This document shows, piece after piece, positions 12,200-21,142 of a DNA stretch of 64,000 bases. The translations under genes were made by a program, and so were the position numbers. A model generated the notes under the pieces. It saw nothing but the letters and a program-made list of their open reading frames with translations, ran no database searches and was not told the origin of the DNA. Positions within the stretch are counted from its first letter, which is position 1. Each line of letters begins with the position of its first letter. Source of the DNA: Cyrtodaria siliqua (lineage: Eukaryota > Mollusca > Bivalvia > Adapedonta > Hiatellidae); NCBI GenBank assembly GCA_037043455.1, contig JAWPHD010010995.1, positions 16,001 through 80,000 of the forward strand, written 5' to 3'.

Positions 12200-13508
12200 G
12201 CGACACGTTCCCTTGTGGTGGGCAATTGTACGAAGTTATTTGAAAATCCATCCATTATTGTCAGAGTTATGAAGCGGAGATGATTGTATAGACGAATGGA
12301 TTTTGAACTTTGATCTCTAAGTGTGACCTTGACCTTGGAGCCACGGACCTGGATTTTGTGTACAACACGTCGTCTTGTTGTGGTGAGCAATTGTGCAAAG
12401 TTATTTCAAAATCCATCCATTATTGTCAGTCATGAAGCGGACACGAGTGTAGTCACGAACGGATTTTGACGTTTGATCTCTAAGTGTGACCTTGACTTTG
12501 GAGCCACGGACCTGGATTTTGCGCGAGACACGTCGTCTTGTTGTGGTGAGCAATTGTGCAAAGTTATTTGAAAATCCGTCCATTATTGTCAGAGTTATGA
12601 AGCGGACACGAGTGTACAGACAGTGCGATTACTATATGCCACCCTTTGGGGGCATAAAAACTTCTCAATCAGGGTTACCGTTACCATAAACTTCGTAAAA
12701 CCTTTGCAAAATTGTATCATCATAACCCTGATCTTCTTTCCAAATATAAAAGTAATTTAAGGACTGCGACAAGGACTATCACAACCTGACTTCTATGGTG
12801 ATGCGATTTATAAACTTCGTAACCCGACTTCTATGGTGATGCGATTTATAAACTTTGTAAGATTCTTGGTCATGATCACTTTCATACTATCTTTGTTAAA
12901 CTGTTAAAAAAAGTTATCAAAAGAGGTTATGACCCTACCATTTTGCAACGTATTGCATGCTCGGTGGTGGACCCTTTTACAGTTCGCCACTATGCTTTCC
13001 TCTTTAACTGTACGATGACCGGACAGGCTGTGGACCCTATGATGACGCATACCTAAAGCCCATTGGGATGGTGGCGTTTGATGTTTGTCTATGATCTTTC
13101 TTGTCGTGACATTATTGTGGCTTTCTAGGCTATTTTTATTTTTTTTTGTATTATATTTACACAAGCATATTTGTGTTTTACTTATATTGCCTATTGATGC
13201 TGCCGTGCTGGTTAGAGATTAGATCATGGCGGGGATTCTTTATTTATACTGTCCTGTTTTGATGGGATGACAGTAGGGTAAGTGTGAGGTTTGGTGCAGC
13301 CTAGAACTGGTTTAAACCCCCAGTGGCCTACTTTGCCACTGACCCTTCCAAGGCGGTAGCCCTATTGTCAACCCTTTTGTGTTTGTGATGTCGTTTACTT
13401 TTATTATCACTTTTGCCTTCTTGTTTGTCTGTTTGCATGTTTGTTTCTGTGTTTTGTGGTTGACCGTCTTCCTTGAATGATATTTTCCCTGTCCGATCTT
13501 TTTATATT
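9908..13508 (+). pseudogene. Penelope-like reverse transcriptase remnant, itself interrupted
   Basis: Plus-strand translations give, in order, KLPTMYWIPKLHKNPYKAR (the 'PKIHK'-type block), VSTYDFSTLYTTLPH, VGIPMGTNCAPL, RYLDNILNIDN, KIYDKRDDFNFDIVNYP and GYRYHKLRKTF. A C-terminal piece (YDPTILQRIACSVVDP) and an untranslated tail (13200-13450) follow. The catalytic box reads YLDN instead of the usual YLDD. There are stops and frameshifts, and 9948-10075 is repeated at 10438-10565 inside the RT. A 1.55-kb element (11107-12657) splits it. Assignment to Penelope-like elements rests on motif wording and is moderate; it could be another RT family with the same blocks. Confidence 0.65.
11107..12657 (+). 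mobile_element. Family G element with an embedded family A piece, inserted in the RT
   Basis: It begins GAAATGTCACAGTAAGTGACA after ACAA (stem TGTCAC/GTGACA) and ends with TATGCC...GGCATAA. Units contain TGTGACCTTGACCTTGG. An A-rich tract leads into a family A piece lacking its tail (11335-12020). A second G head follows at 12034. Removing 11107-12657 restores the RT frame exactly (...ITKQ + KLLNQGYR...), so no target duplication or deletion occurred. Confidence 0.75.
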
Positions 13509-13887
13509 TCTTTCCTCATGTAAGTCTATGTAAAAACATACAAAATCTCTTCATACAAACTTTGGAACCAGGGGTTGCAGCCATCTTTGACCCCAGGGAC
13601 TTCAAATGAGCAAACTTGATAGACAATAGACGGTTAGCGATCATTAATAATAATAAAGAACAAGAGAGCAAGGGGGCATGTGGATGCTCTACAAGCTAAA
13701 ATGGCTCTTATATCAAGGGGTTTCATAAATAAATTCCTTTCAATACCTTTTTACAAGTGCAAAACACAACAACACTCTCAACTGAAAATTTAAACCCACA
13801 ACTCCATGCTAACAATTTAAAAGAAGATTTTTTTAAGTTTTCGCTATATAAGTCTATCTAAAACATGCAAAATATTTATATACAAAC

Positions 13888-14993
13888 TGTGGAGTATGTG
13901 GGGAGAGGACTTAATGTGTCGTGGTTCAATGTGGAGTATGTGGAGGGAGGACCCTCATGTCCGCGGTTCAATGTGGAGTATGTGGAGGGAGGACCCTCAT
14001 GTCTGCGGTTCAATGTGGAGTATGTGGAGGGAGGACCCTCATGTCTGCGGTTCAATGTGGAGTATGTGGAGGGAGGACCCTCATGTCTGCGGTTCAATGT
14101 GGAGTATGTGGAGGGAGGACTTGCTGACATGGTTCAATGTGGAGTATGTGGAGGGAGGACTTACTGTGTTGTGGTTCAATGTGGAGTATGTGGAGGGAGG
14201 ACTTACTGACATGGTTCAATGTGGAGTATGTGGAGGGAGGACTTGCTGTGTTGTGGTTCAATGTGGAGTATGTGGAGGGAGGACTTACTGACATGGTTCA
14301 ATGTGGAGTATGTGGAGGGAGGACTTACTGTGTTGTGGTTCAATGTGGAGTATGTGGAGGGAGGACTTACTGACATGGTTCAATGTGGAGTATGTGGAGG
14401 GAGGACTTACTGTGTCGTGGTTCAATGTGGAGTATGTGGAGGGAGGACTTGCTGACATGGTTCAATGTGGAGTATGTGGAGGGAGGACTTACTGTGTTGT
14501 GGTTCAATGTGGAGTATGTGGAGGGAGGACTTACTGTGTTGTGGTTCAATGTGGAGTATGTGGAGGGAGGACTTACTGACATGGTTCAATGTGGAGTATG
14601 TGGAGGGAGGACTTACTGTGTTGTGGTTCAATGTGGAGTATGTGGAGGGAGGACTTACTGACATGGTTCAATGTGGAGTATGTGGAGGGAGGACTTACTG
14701 TGTCGTGGTTCAATGTGGAGTATGTGGAGGGAGGACTTGCTGACATGGTTCAATGTGGAGTATGTGGAGGGAGGACTTACTGTGTTGTGGTTCAATGTGG
14801 AGTATGTGGAGGGAGGACTTACTGACATGGTTCAATGTGGAGTATGTGGAGGGAGGACTTACTGTGTTGTGGTTCAATGTGGAGTATGTGGAGGGAGGAC
14901 TTACTGACATGGTTCAATGTGGAGTATGTGGAGGGAGGACTTGCTGACATGGTTCAATGTGGAGTATGTGGAGGGAGGACTTACTGTGTTGTC
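13888..14993 (-). repeat. 41-bp minisatellite
   Basis: About 27 units of 'ggttcaatgtggagtatg' plus 'tggagggaggacttactg', with alternating end variants (TGACAT or TGTGTTGT). Early units carry 'ccctcatgtc' instead. On the gene (minus) strand most units contain CAGTAAGTCC, a donor-like sequence. Open frames here exist on both strands only because the unit lacks stops; they are not genes. Confidence 0.92.
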
Positions 14994-15243
14994 AAATATA
15001 ATCAGCCAATATAACACCAAGCATTGCATGGAGTATTAATTTTTAAGAACTGAGACCTTGACCTTTGACACAGAAACCTCAAAATCAAGTTTTCTTCCAT
15101 GAGTATAGACACACATGTATATAAAATCTGGTTTAATAGGAACCCTCAGTTGTTAAGTATATGGAAACAAAGATGCAGATGACAAGGAATACACGATGTA
15201 GTCCCATCTGGTTAGCCTGGTAATGAACTAATTACCAACCTTA

Positions 15244-15345
15244 CGTACATGTTGCTGCTCCTGGACCTGGTCGACAACCCTACGTACCTGTTGCTGCTCC
15301 TAGACCTGGTTGACAGTGACATCTCTACGTACCTGTTGCTGCTCC
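15244..15345 (-). repeat. Tandem copies of the exon i end and donor
   Basis: GGAGCAGCAACAG|GTACGT occurs at the true donor (15333) and again 45 bp downstream on the gene strand. A third, decayed copy (CAACAT|GTACGT) lies 40 bp further. The first copy would add 15 codons in frame but includes a TAG. Confidence 0.85.
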
Positions 15346-15507
15346 TGGACCTGGTCGATAGTGACATCCTCCTCCGCGTACAACATGGGGTAGCGTTTGG
15401 CTGCTCCCAGGGGTACCTGGATGCTGTCAGATTTGTTCCCTCGTAGCCTCTTCTGTATAATACAATCCTCACCGCGGTGGTGAGACTTCTTAATCTTCTC
15501 CACACAC
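15333..15507 (-). CDS. TRANK1: TRANK1-like gene, exon i
   Basis: This 175-nt exon runs phase 2 to phase 0. Its ~59 residues are RCVEKIKKSHHRGEDCIIQK, GNKSDSIQVPLG, AAKRYPMLYAEEDVTIDQV and EQQQ. It directly continues the HDKIH helix of exon h. The acceptor is ACATATTCAG|GTGTG and the donor CAACAG|GTACGT. The last ~45 nt with the donor recur twice more in the intron (15244-15332). Using the next donor would add exactly 45 nt but bring in an in-frame TAG. Confidence 0.9.
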
Positions 15508-15986
15508 CTGAATATGTAACAAAGTCGGTGTTGTAAATTTTAAGGTGTTTGGGTGCAATACGAATAAATGGTTGTTTGGCTGAATGGTGTTTTTATGTCA
15601 TTTTATGCCGATTCCATAAGAATCAACACTTTCTCACAAGTCAAGCTTGCAGTGGGATTCGAACCCGCAGCAGAATATGAATAAAGAAACAGTTGTGTAA
15701 CTATATGAATTAATAGAAGACGCAATATTCACACTTCACTTAAAAAATATGTACAAGATAGGGAATGGCAATGAGGCCGATACCAGTATCTACAAAGTGC
15801 AGATTTGCTCACCCTTTTTTATAGAAATTGAAATAATTTAAGCCTAATTTAAGTTGTATAATGCATGCTGCAACACTGTGGTAATACCAGCTCCAGTTAT
15901 AGAATGGCAAAGTATGCTGCAACTAGAATTAATCTCACACAAGACTTAATGGATACATGGTAATGCAATTACGTCCCACCAACTAC
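15508..15986. other. Intron with a tRNA-like antisense box
   Basis: AT-rich intron between exons h and i. GTGGGATTCGAACCCGCAGC near 15651-15670 resembles a reversed tRNA T-arm (B box). Similar boxes occur at 6690, 7348 and 42900, suggesting a decayed SINE component. No intact tRNA fold was found. Confidence 0.4.
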
Positions 15987-16161
15987 CTGTGTATTTTGTC
16001 ATGGTCCATTACGATCTCCCAGACACGAATAATCTCGGAGTAAATTCTGCCTCCTCTTACAGGCTGGGTTATCTCCCCTGCCTCCAGCTGCAGACGACGT
16101 TCTGCTGTCTCGCTGCATCGAGGAGAGAATGCTACAGCCAACTCCCAGATAATACGGGATC
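15987..16161 (-). CDS. TRANK1: TRANK1-like gene, exon h (pre-helicase domain, second part)
   Basis: This 175-nt exon encodes about 58 residues. It begins by completing Gly (G|GA), then SRIIWELAVAFSPRCSE, and later GGRIYSEIIRVWEIVMDHDK. The IWELAVAFSPRCSE and YSEIIRVWxIVxDHDK blocks are the parts I recognise best as TRANK1 family. The acceptor is TTATTATTTCAG|GATCC and the donor ACAG|GTAGTT, phase 2, which matches exon i. Confidence 0.92.
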
Positions 16162-16190
16162 CTGAAATAATAAATCCCGTGATACAGCAA

Positions 16191-16388
16191 CAAATCCAGT
16201 AAGTGACAAATGCTCCAAGTTCATTTGACCTTTGACCGCTTAAGTGTCAACTTGACCTTTGAGGTAAACATGATTTTTACGTGTTACACATCTTCTCATT
16301 GCGATTATAACATTTTTATGAAAGACATGCTGAATGAATGGTGGACGGACGATGCGAATACTATAGGACTCCATTCAGGGGCATACAA
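16191..16388 (+). mobile_element. Short single-unit family G element
   Basis: 'agtaagtgacaaatgctcc' then 'gacctttgaccgcttaag' and, near the end, 'gtggacggacgatgcg' and 'caggggcatacaaa' are degraded versions of the family G head, unit and tail. It lies only ~30 bp upstream of the exon h acceptor. Confidence 0.55.
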
Positions 16389-16424
16389 ATATCAACAATA
16401 TATATTGCCCCAATGAAAAGCATG

Positions 16425-16560
16425 GTAGACTCGGATATCAGATATCAGGGGTCTGAGTCCCACTTACCACTGTGTCCCGAGGCAAGACACCTCCCTTAGC
16501 CTTAGAGAATCTATTTGAGTTGAGCTGAATTGGGATTCAGCACACAAACATAAAAGGTTA
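16425..16560 (+). mobile_element. tRNA-derived SINE remnant
   Basis: 'caggggtctgagtcccac' looks like a degraded B box. It is followed by 'gtcccgaggcaagacacct', which resembles the 'CCTTGGGCAAGGCACTT' core shared by many animal SINEs. No target duplication was found. Confidence 0.45.
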
Positions 16561-16768
16561 TATGGTGCCAACAAGAATGAACATTACAGTCCCACTCTCC
16601 ATTTACATCTATTTAAAAATATGCAGAATGGGCCTAGAACCTTCTCACCTGCAGAACTACAGAGTTGCTGCAAATTCTATTGTAAACACTCCATTTTTCA
16701 CAGGAGCCAAAATCATTTTTTTCTGCCAGCACTCAAGTAGCACCTGAAACAATACAGGGATGATGATG

Positions 16769-17365
16769 AAGACCTTTAATGAACATGACAAAAATGACCA
16801 AATGAACATGAATTCGGGGGGATTTTACCCCTCTGCCTGGATAAGAAGTGGTCTTATTCTTGCCCAGGAACAGCATGGTGAAGAATCTATTTGATGGTAA
16901 GAGTAGGGCGAAGTACTGGGATTCCTTTGTATCCTTCCCATCCCTCTGGGGCAGCTTGCAAGAACCTGAGCTGTATATATTTGCGCTTCTTTTCCCCAAA
17001 ATCTGCAAGCCTAGGCTTTTCCCCAATTGTCTTGAAAAAAAAGCCCTGCATTCTCTCAGTTGTCTTACCTTTACTGAACTTTGCCTCGTATAAGTTGAGA
17101 GATGGGGACACGAGCTGATGGAGACCTTTAATGGCAAAAATGACCAAATGAACATGAATCCGGGGGGATGTTACCCCTCTGCCTGGAGCAACAGTGGTCA
17201 TATTCCTGCCTAGGAACAACATGGTGTAGAATCTATTTGACTGTAAGAGTAGGGCAGCGTACTGGGATTCCTAATGTGTTCATGATCTGTATATGAGCCC
17301 TGCATTCCCTCAGTTGTCTTACCTTTACTGAACTTTGCCTCGTACAAGTTGAGAGATGGGGGCAC
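16769..17365 (-). repeat. Tandem duplication carrying the end of exon g
   Basis: 16769-17115 and 17123-17365 share 'gacctttaatg', 'accaaatgaacatgaat', 'ttacccctctgcctgg', 'gaatctatttga', 'gtactgggattcct' and 'cagttgtcttacctttactg'. They also share the last ~30 coding bases of exon g. The right copy is the functional exon edge. The left copy is a donor-bearing exon fragment inside the intron. Confidence 0.85.
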
Positions 17366-17527
17366 GTTCTTCAGTTTCTTGCACAAGTGTGGTTGCCAGT
17401 CTCCACTGGCCAGGAGCTGCACTTTCTTCACAATGCGCCGTTTCAGCTCCGGTATCACATGCTTATCACGCAGAGTCTTCCACACCTCTGCCGTGCATTC
17501 TACCTCCCATTCCAGATTGTCAAATAC
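17323..17527 (-). CDS. TRANK1: TRANK1-like gene, exon g (pre-helicase domain, first part)
   Basis: This 205-nt exon runs phase 0 to phase 1 and encodes about 68 residues: VFDNLEWEVECTAEVWKTL, then HVIPELKRRIVKKVQLLASG, LCKKLKNVP and LYEAKFSK. Together with exon h this makes a compact strand-rich module ahead of the helicase. The pattern (LCKKL...LYEAK.SKG.R.IWEL) is characteristic of TRANK1-like helicases. It recalls the fold of RelE/ParE-type modules, which is an inference only. The acceptor is CCCTTTGCAG|GTATTT and the donor AAAG|GTAAGA. The 3' ~55 nt of the exon and its donor are copied in the downstream intron at about 17061-17117. Confidence 0.9.
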
Positions 17528-18102
17528 CTGCAAAGGGACGGTTATTAAAATCGCTATCCCGCCAACATCAGCCAAATTGTACAAAATTGGTACACTGTTT
17601 CTAAACCTACCAACAATGAGGTATGACTGACTTATTTTGAGAATCCAAACTCTATAGACACAATATAAATGGCTTCAGCCAGCCCAAACCCAAAACTGGA
17701 GTTATCAACTCATAATTCATTTTAAGCATATTCCATCACGGGTATTTTAAGAATCTGTGAAACTTTTAATCGCCACATATACATTACTATATGACCTGAA
17801 CAGCTATATAGAGTTTTTAATAAATGGTTTTGTAGCGTAATTCTACCATTATTTGATGAGTTGTTTTCTTTAATGTTTTTTCACATGTTCTCCTTGAAAT
17901 TGATTCTTCTAGAGGTAATCCTTATTAAGTTTCAGCAAATTCTAAGAAAAGGAGTATACAGGTGATGTTCTGACAGGTGTTTTGTTAACTATGGATAGAA
18001 AGCAATATGTTTTGGTATTGTGATTGGAGCAACTTACCAAATAAGGTCACTCAAGTTATGTCACATGTGACCCAATTTTGTTATTTATTTGTTGATAATA
18101 AA
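17528..18102. other. Intron, nothing recognised
   Basis: AT-rich intron part between exons f and g, directly before the hAT-like element. No repeats or open frames of note. Confidence 0.5.
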
Positions 18103-18379
18103 CATCGGCGTAGCTACTATTAGGCCATATAGGCCCGGGCCTATACATCAATTCGAAAAAAGAAAAGTCCACAAATGCTATAAAAACTGAAGCCAGAGGG
18201 GGTTAAGGGTCAATATTTGTTTGTTTTAGTTTACAGTGAAGGTAATTCAGCTTTGACAAATGTTAATTCTCAAAGTTGTCCAAAAAACGCACCACTGCAT
18301 AGCTAAGATGAAAAAAAATACTCCAGACCCCCCTAGTTTGTCGGGCCTATATTTGCATTTCAGGTCAGCTATGCCCCTG
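18103..18379. mobile_element. hAT-like MITE (degenerate)
   Basis: The ends CATCGGCGTAGCT and (reverse) CAGGGGCATAGCT match at 10 of 13 positions and resemble the hAT-type terminal 'CAGGGGCGTAGC'. The 277-bp interior is non-coding. Flanking 8-mers (ATAATAAA/ATATATGT) do not match convincingly. Confidence 0.45.
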
Positions 18380-18437
18380 ATATATGTATATTAATAGCAA
18401 ATTAGTCCCATTTTAAGAAAAAGAAATATATTTGCAC

Positions 18438-19372
18438 CTGGACATCCAAATCATATGCTTCTTCCTCAGTTTCTTCTTCATCGCTTTCACTCTCTTCTTC
18501 CACTTCTTCCATTTCTCTATCCTCTACAATGTTTTCATCCACGGGCTGCTCTCTTCTCTCCACCCCCTCCTCAATTACTACCTCAGTCAAATGTTCATCA
18601 ACAGCCACACTTTTAACCTTAGTTTCAAGATGAATGGCAGATCCTTCTTCTATCTTCTTATCACTTTCAATTTCATTTTCTTTTAGTTCAACACTAGTAA
18701 CTTCCTTTTTCATCTTCACAATTTTCTTGTCCACTTCCATTTCTAAGGCAGGAGCTTCAGTGCTGATATCTACTTCTTTAGATTTCTGCGATCCCTTCAA
18801 ATTCTTCTGCAGCAAATTGTGAGGGGCAACAACTCTGACATCTTCATTCAAGGGAGCAACATTCTTGCTCTGGGAGTGATCTACCCTGAATATTGATGTT
18901 TTACTGTCAGGTAGGAGTCTTATCAACTCTTTTATTTTTCGTTTTCTAGTCTCTTTCAGAGAGACATTTTTCTCTGTAACATTCTGATGGGCATCCGTTT
19001 TCTCTGGACGTGAAAACTGTTGCAAGTCTTTATCAGGTGAGCTCGATTTACCACGCTTTCTCGGTGACGAGGGTCCACGACTCGGATGTCTTGACACCTT
19101 AAATGTGGCGGCCAATCGTATAAACTGTAACCTTCGGTCGCTCTTTCTTGTGTAATATATCGGCAGCTTTCCGTCGTTGTTGTAGAAATCGGCAGAGAGT
19201 TTTCTCTTGGAAAGTATTTCGGTGACTTTGAGGACATTCAAGCTATATTTAGCTTTAGCAACAACATGGAATAGGCAGTCGCCATTGCTGTCCACTTGTT
19301 CTGGGTCGAGATGTGAGAATGCAGCGTTGTCTTTCTCAAACTGGTCTAGTAAGAATTCCAAAAGCGAAGGCA
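18438..19372 (-). CDS. TRANK1: TRANK1-like gene, exon f (long exon: ankyrin end plus charged linker)
   Basis: This is the longest exon: 935 nt, about 312 residues, open throughout. Residues ~1-90 continue the ankyrin region (DSNGDCLFHVVAKAKY, DFYNNDGKLPIYY, then RRLQFIRLAATF). Residues ~90-160 are basic and Ser/Lys/Arg-rich (SSPRKRGKSSSPDKD, ETRKRKIKELIRLLPD). The last ~120 residues are increasingly acidic (EEVEEESESDEEETEEE) and end DLDVQ. A disordered charged linker between the repeats and the helicase half is the likely role. The acceptor is CTAATTTTAG|TG and the donor CCAG|GTGCAA, in phase 0. The reading frame agrees with both neighbours, and its length makes chance very unlikely. Confidence 0.9.
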
Positions 19373-20500
19373 CTAAAATTAGGAAAATATACACATATTG
19401 AGAAACTTGGTATATATGAGAATTCCAATAAGAGATCGTTGGTATTTTTCTCTGTCTTTACCTGGAAACCCTAAGGAGCTTAATTGCGTCGGGCGGAGGG
19501 CAATTTATTCAGTAGGATTCTACCAGCATATAGGTTTCTTTTGGTCTTCATAGCAGGTTTAATACAGGGAGGAGAGTGTTCACACAGTGTTATTCCGTGC
19601 TTGAAAGAAGAAGGGCTGAGCTACAAGACAGAGTACTGCGGAGTTCGTAGCTCGTGAGAATAGTTGAATGTACTGTGGTTCGACAGTCGAGTTGTAGAAC
19701 GTAAGTTCTAACTACAGGCTGACAGAGTGACAGGCCAGAACAGGTACAGCTCAGAGTTTGATGCTGATAATTGAACCGTTGTAGGTTGATACAAACTGTT
19801 CAGTACAAAGTGGTTGAACATACATTTGAAACCTGATAGTTATCTAAGTGATAGCTCAGGCTAGTGTCCAGCCCAACCTATGAAGCTGAGACATAGATAT
19901 TAACATAGGGATGGAGCTATAATACAGGATAGCTCATTGCAGTGTTCAGCTTGATGTATGATGCTGAAACACTTTAATAGCTGTTAAGTGTTAGGGTTTG
20001 CAAGATCGTATTCAAACCCTTTATTTTACTTTATTGCGGACATATTGCTATATAGTTGTAGGTTCGAACAGGTAAAGTTTTGAACCAATTGTTTAGTTAG
20101 AAATAACAACGGATTTTGACAGGAGCTCATGTTTGGAGCTCATTGTAAATGATTGTGTTTTAGAATCATTACTTTGAACAATTGTAAATTTGGTATAATC
20201 ATAAGGCAGGTAGCCTGAGGAAAATTTAATATATATAAGGTTCAACGTTTCATTTGTTGGACCTCGTTGTCTTGAAACATTGTGTTGATGTTTCAAACTA
20301 GACTGTATACTCAAGATAAGACTATGTCACCTTATGAAAGGACCCGTTTAAAAAGCAGGAGAGTTCGTAGGAATTAATAAGTGCATTCATATCGTACGAA
20401 TGGTTAATTTAGAACTCCAACTCCTGACATACAGTTTGAAGAAAAGTGTCAATGTCACTGGCTGATGGAAGACATCACTGTTATATCAACACATTTTAAA
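19373..20500. other. Intron, moderately GC-balanced block of unknown nature
   Basis: 19460-20350 differs in texture from the AT-rich introns: many short 'gaacaggt', 'gatagctcag' and 'gatgctga' echoes and few homopolymers. It could be a decayed LTR or other retroelement part. No termini, primer-binding site or protein similarity was seen. Confidence 0.3.
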
Positions 20501-20519
20501 CAAGATGCTCAAGTATTGC

Positions 20520-21100
20520 AGAATTTTTATTATTTTTATTATTGTATTACTCGTTTTTCAGTAACGGTGACCTTGATCTTGACCACAAATACAATCCCAA
20601 ACTTGCTGTTCATATAAGTCAATTACGCCGTTTCAGGCCAATATCTCATTCCTAAGTAAAATTATTGAGCGGAAATCATTGTTTTATTTTAAGTAACAGT
20701 GGCCCTCACTTTGAACCCAAGGATCCCAAATGCAATCCCAAGTTCCCTGTTCATATAGGCTATGTGCCCATAAAGTTTTATTCCAATATCTCATTCCTAA
20801 CTAAAGTTATTGTGCGGAAACCATTTTTCTATTTTTTACAACTTCTTTTTTGACATTAATAAAACAAAATGATGACTCCCTTTTACCTACACACAAATTT
20901 TAATTAAATTATCTTAAGTATTGCTTTTGTTATTTGGATATTTTTAATATTTCCGTTGCCATAGCACCACATTTCTTGTCAAATCACAAAAATAAATTGC
21001 ATTGCCCTCTTCCAACATGCAAAGTTTCATAAAACTATTTTAAGCAGTTTTCTCATTATCGCATGATCCATATTTGTGGGACGGACTGACAGACGTACTA
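20520..21100 (+). repeat. Two-copy tandem-monomer element
   Basis: Two ~130-bp units share 'tgttcatata', 'ccaatatctcattcctaa' and 'attgtgcggaaa' or 'attgagcggaaa'. They are followed by 'gggacggactgacagacg', the kind of tail seen in the other elements. Non-coding. Confidence 0.5.
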
Positions 21101-21142
21101 ACGCAGATGTCCGTTCTCACCAGCGTATACTTGTGTGCCTTT

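Larger units (their letters stand above)
9815..13888 (+). mobile_element. C-type element copy split by a Penelope-like insertion
   Basis: 9815-9907 and 13509-13888 together match 4767-5230 nearly continuously: head, '...gattgaagatgttttcaag', then 'tctttccttatgtaaatc...' through the 'atggctcttatatcaagggg' block. The undivided copy at 4767 is thus an empty site for what lies between. The right part ends where the 41-bp array begins. Confidence 0.7.

Noticed and set aside
13865..14947. Many overlapping open frames of 60-130 codons on both strands
   Set aside because: They follow the stop-free 41-bp unit; all are repeat by-products.
16690..16736. Possible small minus-strand exon (LLECWQKKMILAP) with AG and GT-like edges
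   Set aside because: Exon g (phase 1, ...FSK G) joins exon h (SRIIWEL...) perfectly and matches the family pattern; adding this would disrupt a conserved run.
16733..17155. 140-codon minus-strand frame
   Set aside because: Falls in the duplicated intron segment next to exon g and lacks family similarity; composition is intronic.
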